8,049 nt of DNA from Bacillota bacterium. GTDB taxonomy: Bacteria; Bacillota; Dethiobacteria; SKNC01. The notes beneath the pieces were generated by a model that saw only the letters and a program-made list of their open reading frames with translations, was not told the DNA's origin and made no database searches. Of this stretch, positions 1 through 6,233 are shown one piece after another. How positions within the stretch are numbered: position 1 is the first letter of the stretch; the number at the start of each line of letters is the position of its first letter. Location: positions 1 through 8,049 of the forward strand of contig SKLX01000109.1 in assembly GCA_007121375.1 (NCBI GenBank). The letters are read 5' to 3'. The position numbers and the translations under genes were made by a program.

Positions 1-366
1 AGCTCTCCAGGGTCCCTGGAAAACAATCCTTCCAGCCCTGTTTCTTCCCGGGGGGAAAGGGTCCTATCCCAGGGCCAGTCAAAAAGGCCTTCCCCGGGGA
101 ACGGGAAAGCCAACCTGAACCTTATACTGGATATACCCCTGGAGGTGTCGGTGATCCTGGCCCGTAAGAATATTGAGGTAAAAAAACTTTTAGAAGTTAA
201 TTCGGGTTCCTTAATCGAACTTAACAAGCTGGTGGATGAACCCGTTGACATCTATATTAATGGAAAACTTTTGGCCCGGGGTGAAATTATATCTAAAGAT
301 GAGAACTTTGGAGTGCGGGTTACCGATATCTTAAAACCCCTGGAAAGGTTGGAAAAACTCAAGTAG
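1..366 (+). CDS. fliN: FliN-type flagellar motor switch protein, C-terminal part (5' end outside window)
   Basis: The reading frame is open from base 1 to a TAG at 364-366, so the gene starts upstream of the window. The first 36 or so visible residues are a Ser/Pro/Gly-rich, slightly basic linker. From about base 115 to 345 there is a complete SpoA/FliN domain with the family landmarks DIPLEVSVIL, the GSLIEL segment, EPVDIYINGKLLARGE and FGVRVTDI. FliN-type domains build the base of the cytoplasmic C-ring, where they take part in switching and export. A GTG at 145 lies inside the domain, lacks a properly spaced ribosome-binding site and is not the start. The stop lies 24 bases before fliY, suggesting co-transcription. 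Because the upstream part is missing, this could be a simple FliN with an N-terminal extension or the tail of another FliY. FliM is less likely, since the domain reads as FliN-like. The domain call is firm; the symbol is an inference. Confidence 0.85.
   Translation, partial: SSPGSLENNPSSPVSSRGERVLSQGQSKRPSPGNGKANLNLILDIPLEVSVILARKNIEVKKLLEVNSGSLIELNKLVDEPVDIYINGKLLARGEIISKDENFGVRVTDILKPLERLEKLK
6..101. repeat. cluster of short palindromes in the linker of the FliN-type gene
   Basis: Bases 6-20 form an inverted repeat with 7-base arms (TCCAGGG and CCCTGGA) around one central T. Bases 45-57 carry TTCCC and GGGAA arms around GGG. Bases 90-101 are the perfect 12-base palindrome TTCCCCGGGGAA. All lie in the region encoding the Ser/Pro/Gly linker. 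They may be chance products of Pro, Gly and Ser codons; no function is claimed. Confidence 0.4.
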
Positions 367-390
367 TGAAGGGAGGAGTAGAAGCAACTT

Positions 391-2169
391 ATGACCAAAC
401 TATCGGAAATGGAAAAGAGTGCCCTGGCTGAGATAGGCAACATTTCCATGGGTTCTTCGGCAACGGCTCTGTCAAACCTTTTAAATCAGAAGGTTAACAT
501 CACAACTCCTAAGGTCAGCTGCAGTACCCTGGAGAAGGTAAAAAGGAATTATCCCGTCCCCTGCGTAGTGGTAGAAGTGGAATATGTAGAAGGACTGGCG
601 GGCAGTAACGTTCTTATCATCAAGGATAAAGATGCCGCCGTAATCGCTAATTTGATGATGGGACTGGATCCCCGGGAAGAAGTTAAGGAACTTAACGAAA
701 TTCAAATCAGCGCTGTAAGCGAGTCCATGAACCAGATGATGGGCTCGGCATCTACTGCCCTGGCAGAATTTTTTAATATGAGTATAAATATTTCTCCTCC
801 CACAACGGAATACCTGAATTTACAAAACCTAGAGGTGGAGGACCAGGAGCTATCAGAAGATCCTCTGGTGGAGATAGAATTCCGTATTGAGGTGGGGGAT
901 CTTATAGATAGTCAGCTGTTCTTACTGATTCCTAAGAACTTTGCTAAGGATGCTGCAGAAAAGCTCCTCGGTGATTTTGATATGCCTGAAGAGGAAGGAA
1001 CAGAAGAAGAGAGCCCCTCGGAGAATATTCAGCAAGTCCTGGGAGAATCTTCTGTCCAGGAGGAGGAAACACCTGTCCCGGGAGAGGAAGCCTCCCTTGA
1101 AGAGGAAAAGATCCAGGAACTGACGGAAGCAGAAATAGATGCCCTGCGAGAAGTAGGAAACATCTCTATGGGAGCGGCTGCAACCGTCCTGTCGGACATG
1201 CTGGATAAGAGGGTGAGCATAACTACCCCCCAGTTTCGCCTGGTGTCCAACATGGGAGCCAAGGAAGAACTCTCAGTCTCCTCAGTGGCTGTCCACGTTC
1301 AGTACCTGGATGGCTTTGAAGGGGAAAACCTTCTTATTCTTAAGGAGGAGGATTCTAAAATTATTTCCGGCTTGATGATGGGGGAGGAGCTGGAACAGCT
1401 GGAGGAGGAACTAAATGAAATCCAGCTCAGTGCTGTAAGTGAAGCCATGAACCAGATGATGGGTTCAGCAGCAACAGCTATGGCGGATCTTTTTAATCTG
1501 CCCGTACAGATATCCCCGCCGGGAACCTTTTACAAAACCCTGGGGAAGGACCCTTCCGGCCTGGATCTTTTAGAAAATACCAGTACCAACCTTATTGAAA
1601 TTTCCTTTCATATGGAAATTGGGAATTTGATAGACAGCAACCTGGTTCAGCTTATTCCCGTTAGTTTTGGCAAAAAAATGGCTGGCCAGCTTCTGGGAGG
1701 CTATTCCATTATGGGAGGAGAAGTGCCTTCCCAGGAAGGGGTTCAGGAAGAGGTTCCCCTGGCTCCTGAAGGAGAAGTTCCTTCTCCCCTGGACCAGGAA
1801 GGAAAGGAGGTGCCCTTATCTTCAAGAGCTGAACCGGTAGCAGGGGGAGGCTACCAGGAGGAGGAAATGGTTCCCCAATCCTTTATGGAAGCTATGGAAG
1901 GAGATGAAAATATTGATTTAATAAGGGATATCCCCGTTAAAATAACCAGCATTATGGGTAATGCCCGGATTAAATTAAAGGACCTGGTGGAACTGGGCCA
2001 GGGCTCTGTGGTGGAGCTGGATAGGGTAGAAGGGGAGCCCGTAGACATTTTAGCCAACGGAAAGTTGGTAGGCCGGGGAGAAGTGGTAGTGGTAGATGAA
2101 CACTTCGGAATAAGGGTAACCGAGATTTTCAAGGCAAATTCCGACTTTGACGAAAAGCATATTATCTGA
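391..2169 (+). CDS. fliY: FliY flagellar motor switch phosphatase with two tandem CheC-like modules and a C-terminal FliN domain
   Basis: FliY is a C-ring protein that removes phosphate from CheY-P at the motor and carries a FliN domain. This 592-residue version has CheC-like module 1 (about residues 4-196), an acidic Glu/Pro linker, CheC-like module 2 (about 244-438), a second Glu/Pro-rich linker (about 439-505) and a FliN/SpoA domain (about 509-580). Each module has two copies of the phosphatase signature [DS]xxxExxN followed by P after 22 residues: S10/E14/N17/P40 and S107/E111/N114 in module 1, D250/E254/N257/P280 and S347/E351/N354/P377 in module 2. Bacillus subtilis FliY has one such module in about 378 residues. 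The ATG at 391 follows GGGAGGAG (371-378) at a slightly long 12-base spacing. An in-frame TAG at 379-381 excludes a longer N-terminus, so the CheY-binding peptide (EIDALL type) of Bacillus FliY is absent. It sits between fliN and cheW in the same operon. Identity is firm; the effect of the duplication is unknown. Confidence 0.95.
   Translation: MTKLSEMEKSALAEIGNISMGSSATALSNLLNQKVNITTPKVSCSTLEKVKRNYPVPCVVVEVEYVEGLAGSNVLIIKDKDAAVIANLMMGLDPREEVKELNEIQISAVSESMNQMMGSASTALAEFFNMSINISPPTTEYLNLQNLEVEDQELSEDPLVEIEFRIEVGDLIDSQLFLLIPKNFAKDAAEKLLGDFDMPEEEGTEEESPSENIQQVLGESSVQEEETPVPGEEASLEEEKIQELTEAEIDALREVGNISMGAAATVLSDMLDKRVSITTPQFRLVSNMGAKEELSVSSVAVHVQYLDGFEGENLLILKEEDSKIISGLMMGEELEQLEEELNEIQLSAVSEAMNQMMGSAATAMADLFNLPVQISPPGTFYKTLGKDPSGLDLLENTSTNLIEISFHMEIGNLIDSNLVQLIPVSFGKKMAGQLLGGYSIMGGEVPSQEGVQEEVPLAPEGEVPSPLDQEGKEVPLSSRAEPVAGGGYQEEEMVPQSFMEAMEGDENIDLIRDIPVKITSIMGNARIKLKDLVELGQGSVVELDRVEGEPVDILANGKLVGRGEVVVVDEHFGIRVTEIFKANSDFDEKHII
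400..978 (+). repeat. CheC-like module 1 of fliY (first copy of internal duplication)
   Basis: This stretch encodes residues 4-196 of FliY and aligns with 1120-1704 of the same gene. The two protein copies match at roughly half of positions by eye. The best-kept nucleotide block is ATGAACCAGATGATGGG at 727-743, repeated at 1447-1463, exactly 720 bases later. Both phosphatase signatures of this copy are intact. Confidence 0.9.
1120..1704 (+). repeat. CheC-like module 2 of fliY (second copy of internal duplication)
   Basis: This stretch encodes residues 244-438 and is the partner of 400-978. The signature residues sit exactly 240 codons after those of copy 1 (10 to 250, 107 to 347). A small indel of about two residues occurs only after the second signature. 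The copies have diverged widely outside the active-site helices, which points to an old, retained duplication and not an assembly artefact. Confidence 0.9.
1856..1869 (+). promoter_or_regulatory. possible internal ribosome-binding site and in-frame ATG before the FliN domain of fliY
   Basis: AGGAGG at 1856-1861 lies 5 bases before an ATG at 1867-1869 that is in frame with fliY (Met493). Initiation here would give a 100-residue protein consisting of a short lead and the whole FliN domain. Internal starts that yield SpoA-only products are known for the related SctQ proteins of type III secretion systems. The caution is that the site also encodes Gln-Glu-Glu-Glu, and Glu codons make such motifs by chance. 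Confidence 0.3.
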
Positions 2170-2192
2170 GATGATTGGTTAAAGATCATTTA

Positions 2193-2200
2193 AAAGGAGG
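2193..2200 (+). promoter_or_regulatory. ribosome-binding site that sets the cheW start
   Basis: AAAGGAGG lies 7 bases before the TTG at 2208. The alternative in-frame TTG at 2175 has no such site and would extend the protein by 11 residues that are not part of the CheW domain. Confidence 0.85.
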
Positions 2201-2207
2201 AATACAG

Positions 2208-2696
2208 TTGGTTAAAGAGGGTTCCCCGGCTAAAGGTGAAATCCAACTGGTAGTGTTTAATCTTCACGGTGAAGAGTTTGGTATTGATATAGGGCAGGTT
2301 AAGGAAGTTCTAAAATATACCCAGGTTACCCATATACCCCATACAGCTGAATATGTGGAGGGAGTTATAAACCTGAGAGGGGAAGTGGTTCCCGTGGTCA
2401 ACCTCCGGAACCGCTTTGGTATCCCGGACCAGGAGGGGGAAGACCTGAATCAAAGGATAATTATTATTGAAGTGGAAGGTGATCTGGTGGGACTGATTGT
2501 GGATTCTGTTACCGAGGTTATCAGGATGCCTGTAAGGTCGGTGGAATCTCCTTCAGATACTGTCGCCGGCAGCAAATCGGAATTTGTAGAAGGCGTAGGT
2601 AAGTATGATGACCGGCTTTTAATTATTCTTAAACTGGAAAAGATTATTACCACTGAAGAAAGAATATCTTTGTCTGACCTCCAGGATTGGTATTAA
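2208..2696 (+). CDS. cheW: chemotaxis coupling protein CheW
   Basis: CheW is the cytoplasmic adaptor that links chemoreceptors to the CheA kinase in receptor arrays. From the TTG start the protein has 162 residues, a normal length, and is a single CheW domain (about residues 10-150). It has the hallmark stretch VEGVINLRGEVVPVVNLR, in which the NLRG arginine (R57) is the strongly conserved position. The TTG at 2208 is chosen because AAAGGAGG lies 7 bases upstream. An in-frame TTG at 2175 is possible but has no ribosome-binding site. The 11-base word TTGGTTAAAGA occurs at both candidate starts (2175-2185 and 2208-2218). The gene begins 38 bases after fliY and ends 39 bases before cheA, so its product is probably made together with its kinase partner. 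Confidence 0.95.
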   Translation: MVKEGSPAKGEIQLVVFNLHGEEFGIDIGQVKEVLKYTQVTHIPHTAEYVEGVINLRGEVVPVVNLRNRFGIPDQEGEDLNQRIIIIEVEGDLVGLIVDSVTEVIRMPVRSVESPSDTVAGSKSEFVEGVGKYDDRLLIILKLEKIITTEERISLSDLQDWY

Positions 2697-2735
2697 GCTA
2701 AGTAAAATTTTCATGATAGTTGAGAGGGTGGAGCC

Positions 2736-4694
2736 ATGAGTTTAGCTGAATATAAGGACATTTTTGTGTCAGAAGCAAAGGAATATTTAAAAACATTAAA
2801 TAACTGCGTCCTGGACCTGGAAAAGGACCCGGAGAATGTTAACCTGGTGGAGGAAATGTTCAGGGCTGCCCACAGTTTAAAGGGTATGGCAGGGACCATG
2901 GGGTTTGATCAGATTGCCTCCTTAACCCACCAGATGGAAAGCGTATTTGATGAAGTAAGGAATCAAAAAATTAAGGCGGAAAAAAGGGTTATTAATCTTT
3001 TATTTGAATCTCTGGATCTTTTAGAAAAACTGTTAAGCCAGGTTGAAGAGGGAGAAGAGGAAGAGGATGTTTCAGACCTGGCAATAAAGCTGGGAAGAAT
3101 CATGGAAACAGAATCCGGAGAAGAGAAGGAAGGGGAGGAAGGCACGGCAGAAAAGGAAGAAGAAAGGGAAAAGGAAAAGGAGGAGATTAAAAGGGCTAAG
3201 GAAAAGGGAGAAGAGGTCTACCTGGTTACGGTCAAGGTGGACGAGGAATGCCTTTTGAAATCCGTCCGCGCCTATATGGTGGTTAAAGAAGTAAGGGCTC
3301 TGGGCAGTATCCTTAAATCCATACCGGGGGAGGAGGATCTGGAAGCAGGAACCTTTGCCGATTCATTTCAGATGGTTGTTCAAACCAGTTTCCAGGCAGA
3401 TGATATCAAAAGCAAATTGGAAGGAATTTCTGAAATAGAAAAGGTGACCGTGGAGGCTTATGAGACAGAGACCCCCGAACCCAGTAAGAAAAAGCCCTCC
3501 CTTCTGGAAGAGCAGCAAAAAGAGCTTTTAAAAAAGACCAGCGAAAAAATTATAAGGGTGGAAACGGATAAACTGGATGCTTTAATAGGTCTGGTAGGGG
3601 AATTGGTAGTAAACAGGACCAGGGTTTTGGAATTGAGCAAAAACATAAAAGATTCGGAGTTAAAAAATTCCCTGGAACAGCTGGACCTTATAACCACCAA
3701 CCTTCAAAATGCCGTTATGAAGCTGCGCATGGTTCCTATTAAGCAGGTATTTGATCGTTTCCCCCGCCTGGTAAGGGACTTCAGCCAGAGCAAAAGCAAG
3801 AAGGTTAACCTGGTTATTGAAGGAGAGGAAACGGAGCTGGACAGGTCCATTGTGAATGTTATCGGGGAGCCCCTGGTTCACCTGGTGAGAAATGCCATGG
3901 ACCACGGTATAGAAAGGTCCTCCGATAGAAAGCATCTTAATAAAAAGGATCTGGCCACCATTAAACTGTCCGCCCGGCATGAAGGAAGCCACGTTATTAT
4001 CGAAGTTGAGGACGACGGATGCGGCATTGATCCACGTAAAATTAAAACCAAGGCCACTGAAAAAGGTTTAAAGGCCCCTCAAGATTTGGAGAAAATGTCC
4101 GATGATGAAATAATAAAACTAATATTCCACAACGGGTTTTCCACCTCTGAGGAGGTTACCGATGTGTCCGGCCGGGGAGTAGGCATGGATGCGGTAAAAT
4201 CAACTATTGAAGCCCTCCACGGAGAAATTAATGTGGATACCCGGGTAGGAAAGGGATCCAGATTTATCATCAAGCTTCCCTTAACCCTGGCCATTATTAA
4301 AGCCATGCTGGTTAAAATCGGGGGAGACACCTTTGCCATTCCCGTAGAGTCCATCAGGGAAAATGTGTATGTATCCTCCAAGGACATTAACACGGTGCAG
4401 CACCAGAAGGTAATATCCTTCCGGGAGGAGATTCTCCGGCTGGTATCCCTCCGCAGCAATCTCAGGCTGGGAGAAGCTGAAAAACTGTCGGAAAACGGGG
4501 TAGTTCATTCGGTGATTGTGGTGGAAGCAGGGGACCGGAAAGCGGGATTCTTGGTGGATGAACTTATAGGTCAGCAGGAAATAGTTATTAAATCCCTGGG
4601 TAAGATACTGGAAGGATTGAAGGGTATTGCAGGAGCTACGGTCCTGGCCAACGGGGAAGTAGCCTTGATCCTTGATGTTTCCAGTCTGGTTTAA
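2736..4694 (+). CDS. cheA: chemotaxis histidine kinase CheA
   Basis: CheA autophosphorylates on a histidine and passes the phosphate to CheY and CheB; it acts as a dimer bound to receptors and CheW. The 652 residues carry all five domains. P1 (about 1-110) has the phosphate-accepting H46 in AAHSLKG. A Glu/Lys-rich linker (about 125-160) leads to P2 (about 161-245), the CheY/CheB docking domain. P3 dimerisation (about 271-340) begins near RVETDKLDALIGLVGELVV. P4 ATPase has the N box HLVRNAMDHGIE (H382, N386), the G1 box DDGCGID (D426-D427) and the G2 box GRGVGMDAV (479-487). P5, the CheW-like regulatory domain, runs from about 515 to the end. The ATG has GAGGGTG 5 bases upstream. Length and motifs are ordinary, with no missing catalytic residue. 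It lies between cheW and cheY, its direct partners. Confidence 0.98.
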   Translation: MSLAEYKDIFVSEAKEYLKTLNNCVLDLEKDPENVNLVEEMFRAAHSLKGMAGTMGFDQIASLTHQMESVFDEVRNQKIKAEKRVINLLFESLDLLEKLLSQVEEGEEEEDVSDLAIKLGRIMETESGEEKEGEEGTAEKEEEREKEKEEIKRAKEKGEEVYLVTVKVDEECLLKSVRAYMVVKEVRALGSILKSIPGEEDLEAGTFADSFQMVVQTSFQADDIKSKLEGISEIEKVTVEAYETETPEPSKKKPSLLEEQQKELLKKTSEKIIRVETDKLDALIGLVGELVVNRTRVLELSKNIKDSELKNSLEQLDLITTNLQNAVMKLRMVPIKQVFDRFPRLVRDFSQSKSKKVNLVIEGEETELDRSIVNVIGEPLVHLVRNAMDHGIERSSDRKHLNKKDLATIKLSARHEGSHVIIEVEDDGCGIDPRKIKTKATEKGLKAPQDLEKMSDDEIIKLIFHNGFSTSEEVTDVSGRGVGMDAVKSTIEALHGEINVDTRVGKGSRFIIKLPLTLAIIKAMLVKIGGDTFAIPVESIRENVYVSSKDINTVQHQKVISFREEILRLVSLRSNLRLGEAEKLSENGVVHSVIVVEAGDRKAGFLVDELIGQQEIVIKSLGKILEGLKGIAGATVLANGEVALILDVSSLV

Positions 4695-4711
4695 ACAAGG
4701 AGTAAAAGATA

Positions 4712-4732
4712 ATGTGCTTTCAAAGGAGGTAA
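4712..4732 (+). other. possible six-codon leader ORF overlapping the cheY ribosome-binding site
   Basis: In the cheA-cheY gap, AAGGAG (4697-4702) is followed after 9 bases by ATG at 4712. It reads MCFQRR and stops at TAA 4730-4732. Its two AGG Arg codons are themselves the core of the cheY Shine-Dalgarno site. The stop falls 6 bases before the cheY TTG and is in the same frame. It could couple cheY translation to a passing ribosome, or be chance. There is no direct evidence of translation. Confidence 0.25.
4722..4730 (+). promoter_or_regulatory. ribosome-binding site that sets the cheY TTG start
   Basis: AAAGGAGGT lies 8 bases before TTG 4739. It is one of the strongest such sites in the window and supports the non-ATG start, which places the conserved Asp pair at residues 8-9 as is usual for CheY. 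Confidence 0.85.
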
Positions 4733-4738
4733 ATAAAG

Positions 4739-5095
4739 TTGTCAAAAGTATTAATAGCAGATGATACTGCCTTTATGAGAATGACTTTGAAAAATATTTT
4801 GGAGAAAAATGGTTATGAAGTGGTGGGAGAAGCCGAGGACGGTGTACAGGCTATAGAAAAGTACAAGGAACTTAATCCAAGTCTGGTAACTATGGATATC
4901 ACCATGCCCAACCTGGATGGGATAGCTGCCATTAAGGAAATTGTTAAAAACGATCCTGAAGCTAAAATTGTGGTTTGCAGTGCCATGGGCCAGAAGGCCC
5001 TGGTTATCGAAGCCCTTAATGCCGGGGCCAAGGATTTCATTGTTAAGCCCTTCCAGCCCGACAGGATTATTGATTCCCTCAAGAAATTCCAATAA
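4739..5095 (+). CDS. cheY: chemotaxis response regulator CheY
   Basis: CheY is a single-domain receiver of 118 residues, phosphorylated by CheA; the phosphorylated form binds the flagellar switch. The acidic pocket (D8, D9), the phosphorylation site D53 in the TMDITMP stretch, the switch residue S81 and the invariant K103 in DFIVKP are all present. There is no output domain, as expected. Phe100 takes the place of the switch tyrosine of E. coli CheY, a substitution common in this lineage. The TTG start is supported by AAAGGAGGT 8 bases upstream. It follows cheA after a 44-base gap and precedes cheC, so the kinase, the target and a phosphatase lie next to each other. In Bacillus-type systems CheY-P promotes counter-clockwise rotation (smooth swimming); whether that holds here cannot be told from the sequence. 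Confidence 0.96.
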   Translation: MSKVLIADDTAFMRMTLKNILEKNGYEVVGEAEDGVQAIEKYKELNPSLVTMDITMPNLDGIAAIKEIVKNDPEAKIVVCSAMGQKALVIEALNAGAKDFIVKPFQPDRIIDSLKKFQ

Positions 5096-5116
5096 AAGAA
5101 GGAGGGATTAAAACCA

Positions 5117-5734
5117 GTGAAAAAGGACCTGGAAATCAACTCAGAAGAAATTGATATACTAAAGGAGCTGGGCAATATAGGGCTGGGAAATGCTACCATA
5201 TCCCTTTCGGAAATGTTAAAGGATGAAAAAATTAAAATGCTGGTTCCAGATGTTTCCCTTATTTCTTTAGCGGAGGTTCCTGACCTGGTGGGCGGGCCGG
5301 AAAAACCTGTTGCTGCGGTTTTTAGCAGGGCTATAGGGGAAGCTTCTTTCTTTCTTATATTTCTTATGCCCGAAAAGAGTGCCCTCAACATTATAAAAGC
5401 TTTGACGGAAGGTATAAGGGAAGAGTTTTGCAGCCTGGGAAGATCCGTTATAAGGGAAGTTGGCAATATTGTGAGTGCTTCTTACCTGAATGCCCTTTCC
5501 TTTTTAACAGATTCTGCCTACCGGCAAACGCCCCCCATACTGGCTATAGATATGGCAGGAGCCATATTGGGAACTATATTTGCCGAGGCCAGTATCATTG
5601 AAGACAGTATTTTAATGGTTAAAACCTCCTTTTCCACGGAAGTTAATGATATAGAGGGCTGTCTCATAATCGTTCCCCATGGGGAGGGATTAAAAAAAAT
5701 AGTAGATATTCTTGGATTGGAGCTAAAAAAATGA
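5117..5734 (+). CDS. cheC: CheY-P phosphatase CheC
   Basis: CheC dephosphorylates CheY-P and binds the deamidase CheD, forming an adaptation feedback loop. The 205 residues match the usual size. Both pseudo-symmetric phosphatase signatures are present: D13/E17/N20 in the first helix and S110/E114/N117 in the second, with a proline after 22 residues (P140). The first site has 23 residues to P44, one more than usual, in the loop after the helix. The IDMAGA segment (D145) is probably the region known to contact CheD in Bacillus and Thermotoga. The start is GTG, with AAGGAGG at 5099-5105 and 11 bases of spacing. The stop overlaps the cheD start (ATGA at 5731-5734), so the two partners are probably translationally coupled. 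It is a stand-alone CheC, unlike the FliY modules upstream that are joined to a switch domain. Confidence 0.95.
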   Translation: MKKDLEINSEEIDILKELGNIGLGNATISLSEMLKDEKIKMLVPDVSLISLAEVPDLVGGPEKPVAAVFSRAIGEASFFLIFLMPEKSALNIIKALTEGIREEFCSLGRSVIREVGNIVSASYLNALSFLTDSAYRQTPPILAIDMAGAILGTIFAEASIIEDSILMVKTSFSTEVNDIEGCLIIVPHGEGLKKIVDILGLELKK

Positions 5735-6219
5735 TTACCCAGGTGAGAATAGCGGAGGTAGTTGTCCAAAGGGAATCAGGTTTGTTAATAACCGTGGGGT
5801 TAGGATCATGTGTAGGGGTAGGCTTATACGATCCTGTTACCAGGACTGCCGGTCTTGCCCATATTCTCCTTTCGGACAGCAGGCAGTTCAATGGTAAATC
5901 CTCTAATTTATTAAAATATGCGGATACAGCTCTCCCCCTGATGATGGACAAAATTCTTAAGGAAGGGGCCTTGAAAAAAAATCTGGTGGCAAAGATAGCC
6001 GGGGGAAGTCAGCTTTTTAAATATAACATAACCGGGGGAGTTTCCAATGAAAGTGTTGGCAAAAAAAATATTATGGCTGTAAAAAAAGCCCTTCTGGAGA
6101 TGAGCATTCCCTTATTGGGGGAAGATGTGGGAGGAAATTACGGACGGACCATGAGAATGCATGTAGCCTCGGGGCAGGTGGAAATATCTTCTCTGGAGGG
6201 CTACATTAAGCTGCTGTAA
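5731..6219 (+). CDS. cheD: chemoreceptor glutamine deamidase CheD
   Basis: CheD converts specific receptor glutamines to glutamates and is controlled by binding to CheC. The 162-residue protein is one CheD domain. Its catalytic residues are visible: T21 and C27 in TVGLGSCV and H44 in GLAHILLSDS. Spacing and numbering agree with Thermotoga CheD (T21, C27, H44). The ATG overlaps the cheC stop by 4 bases, and a GGAG at 5719-5722 sits 8 bases upstream, within the end of cheC. Nothing suggests loss of activity. The overlap with its known binding partner supports co-translation in fixed ratio. Confidence 0.97.
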   Translation: MITQVRIAEVVVQRESGLLITVGLGSCVGVGLYDPVTRTAGLAHILLSDSRQFNGKSSNLLKYADTALPLMMDKILKEGALKKNLVAKIAGGSQLFKYNITGGVSNESVGKKNIMAVKKALLEMSIPLLGEDVGGNYGRTMRMHVASGQVEISSLEGYIKLL

Positions 6220-6233
6220 GGGAGAGGAAGAAA

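Noticed and set aside
294..329. SigD-like motor promoter (TAAA, then ACCGATAT) at the end of the FliN-type gene
   Set aside because: The spacing is about 24 bases where about 15 is expected, and the -10 match is imperfect.
145..366. GTG at 145 as a start for a separate small FliN protein
   Set aside because: It falls inside the FliN domain and would cut off its first strand, there is no properly spaced ribosome-binding site, and the frame is open to base 1.
1803..1812. AAAGGAGGTG inside fliY as a second internal ribosome-binding site
   Set aside because: No ATG, GTG or TTG follows in frame at a workable distance; it encodes part of the Glu-rich linker.
2171..2189. ATGAT and ATCAT inverted repeat before cheW as a regulatory hairpin
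   Set aside because: The stem is only 5 AT-rich pairs with a 9-base loop, too weak to call a terminator or switch.
3175..3185. AAAAGGAGGAG inside cheA as a start for a short CheA form
   Set aside because: No usable start codon follows. The Met123 codon at 3102 lies upstream with only a weak purine run before it, so a short CheA is not supported.
4695..4738. Terminator or promoter in the cheA-cheY gap
   Set aside because: There is no GC-rich stem with a T-run and no convincing -35/-10 pair; the gap is filled by ribosome-binding sites.
4281..4745. Minus-strand open frame of 154 codons opposite the end of cheA
   Set aside because: No family features were seen, and it is opposite the well-conserved P5 domain of CheA.
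4813..5466. Minus-strand open frame of 217 codons across cheY and cheC
   Set aside because: It lies wholly opposite two firmly identified genes, has no recognisable domain and no ribosome-binding site; it is a shadow of their codon use.
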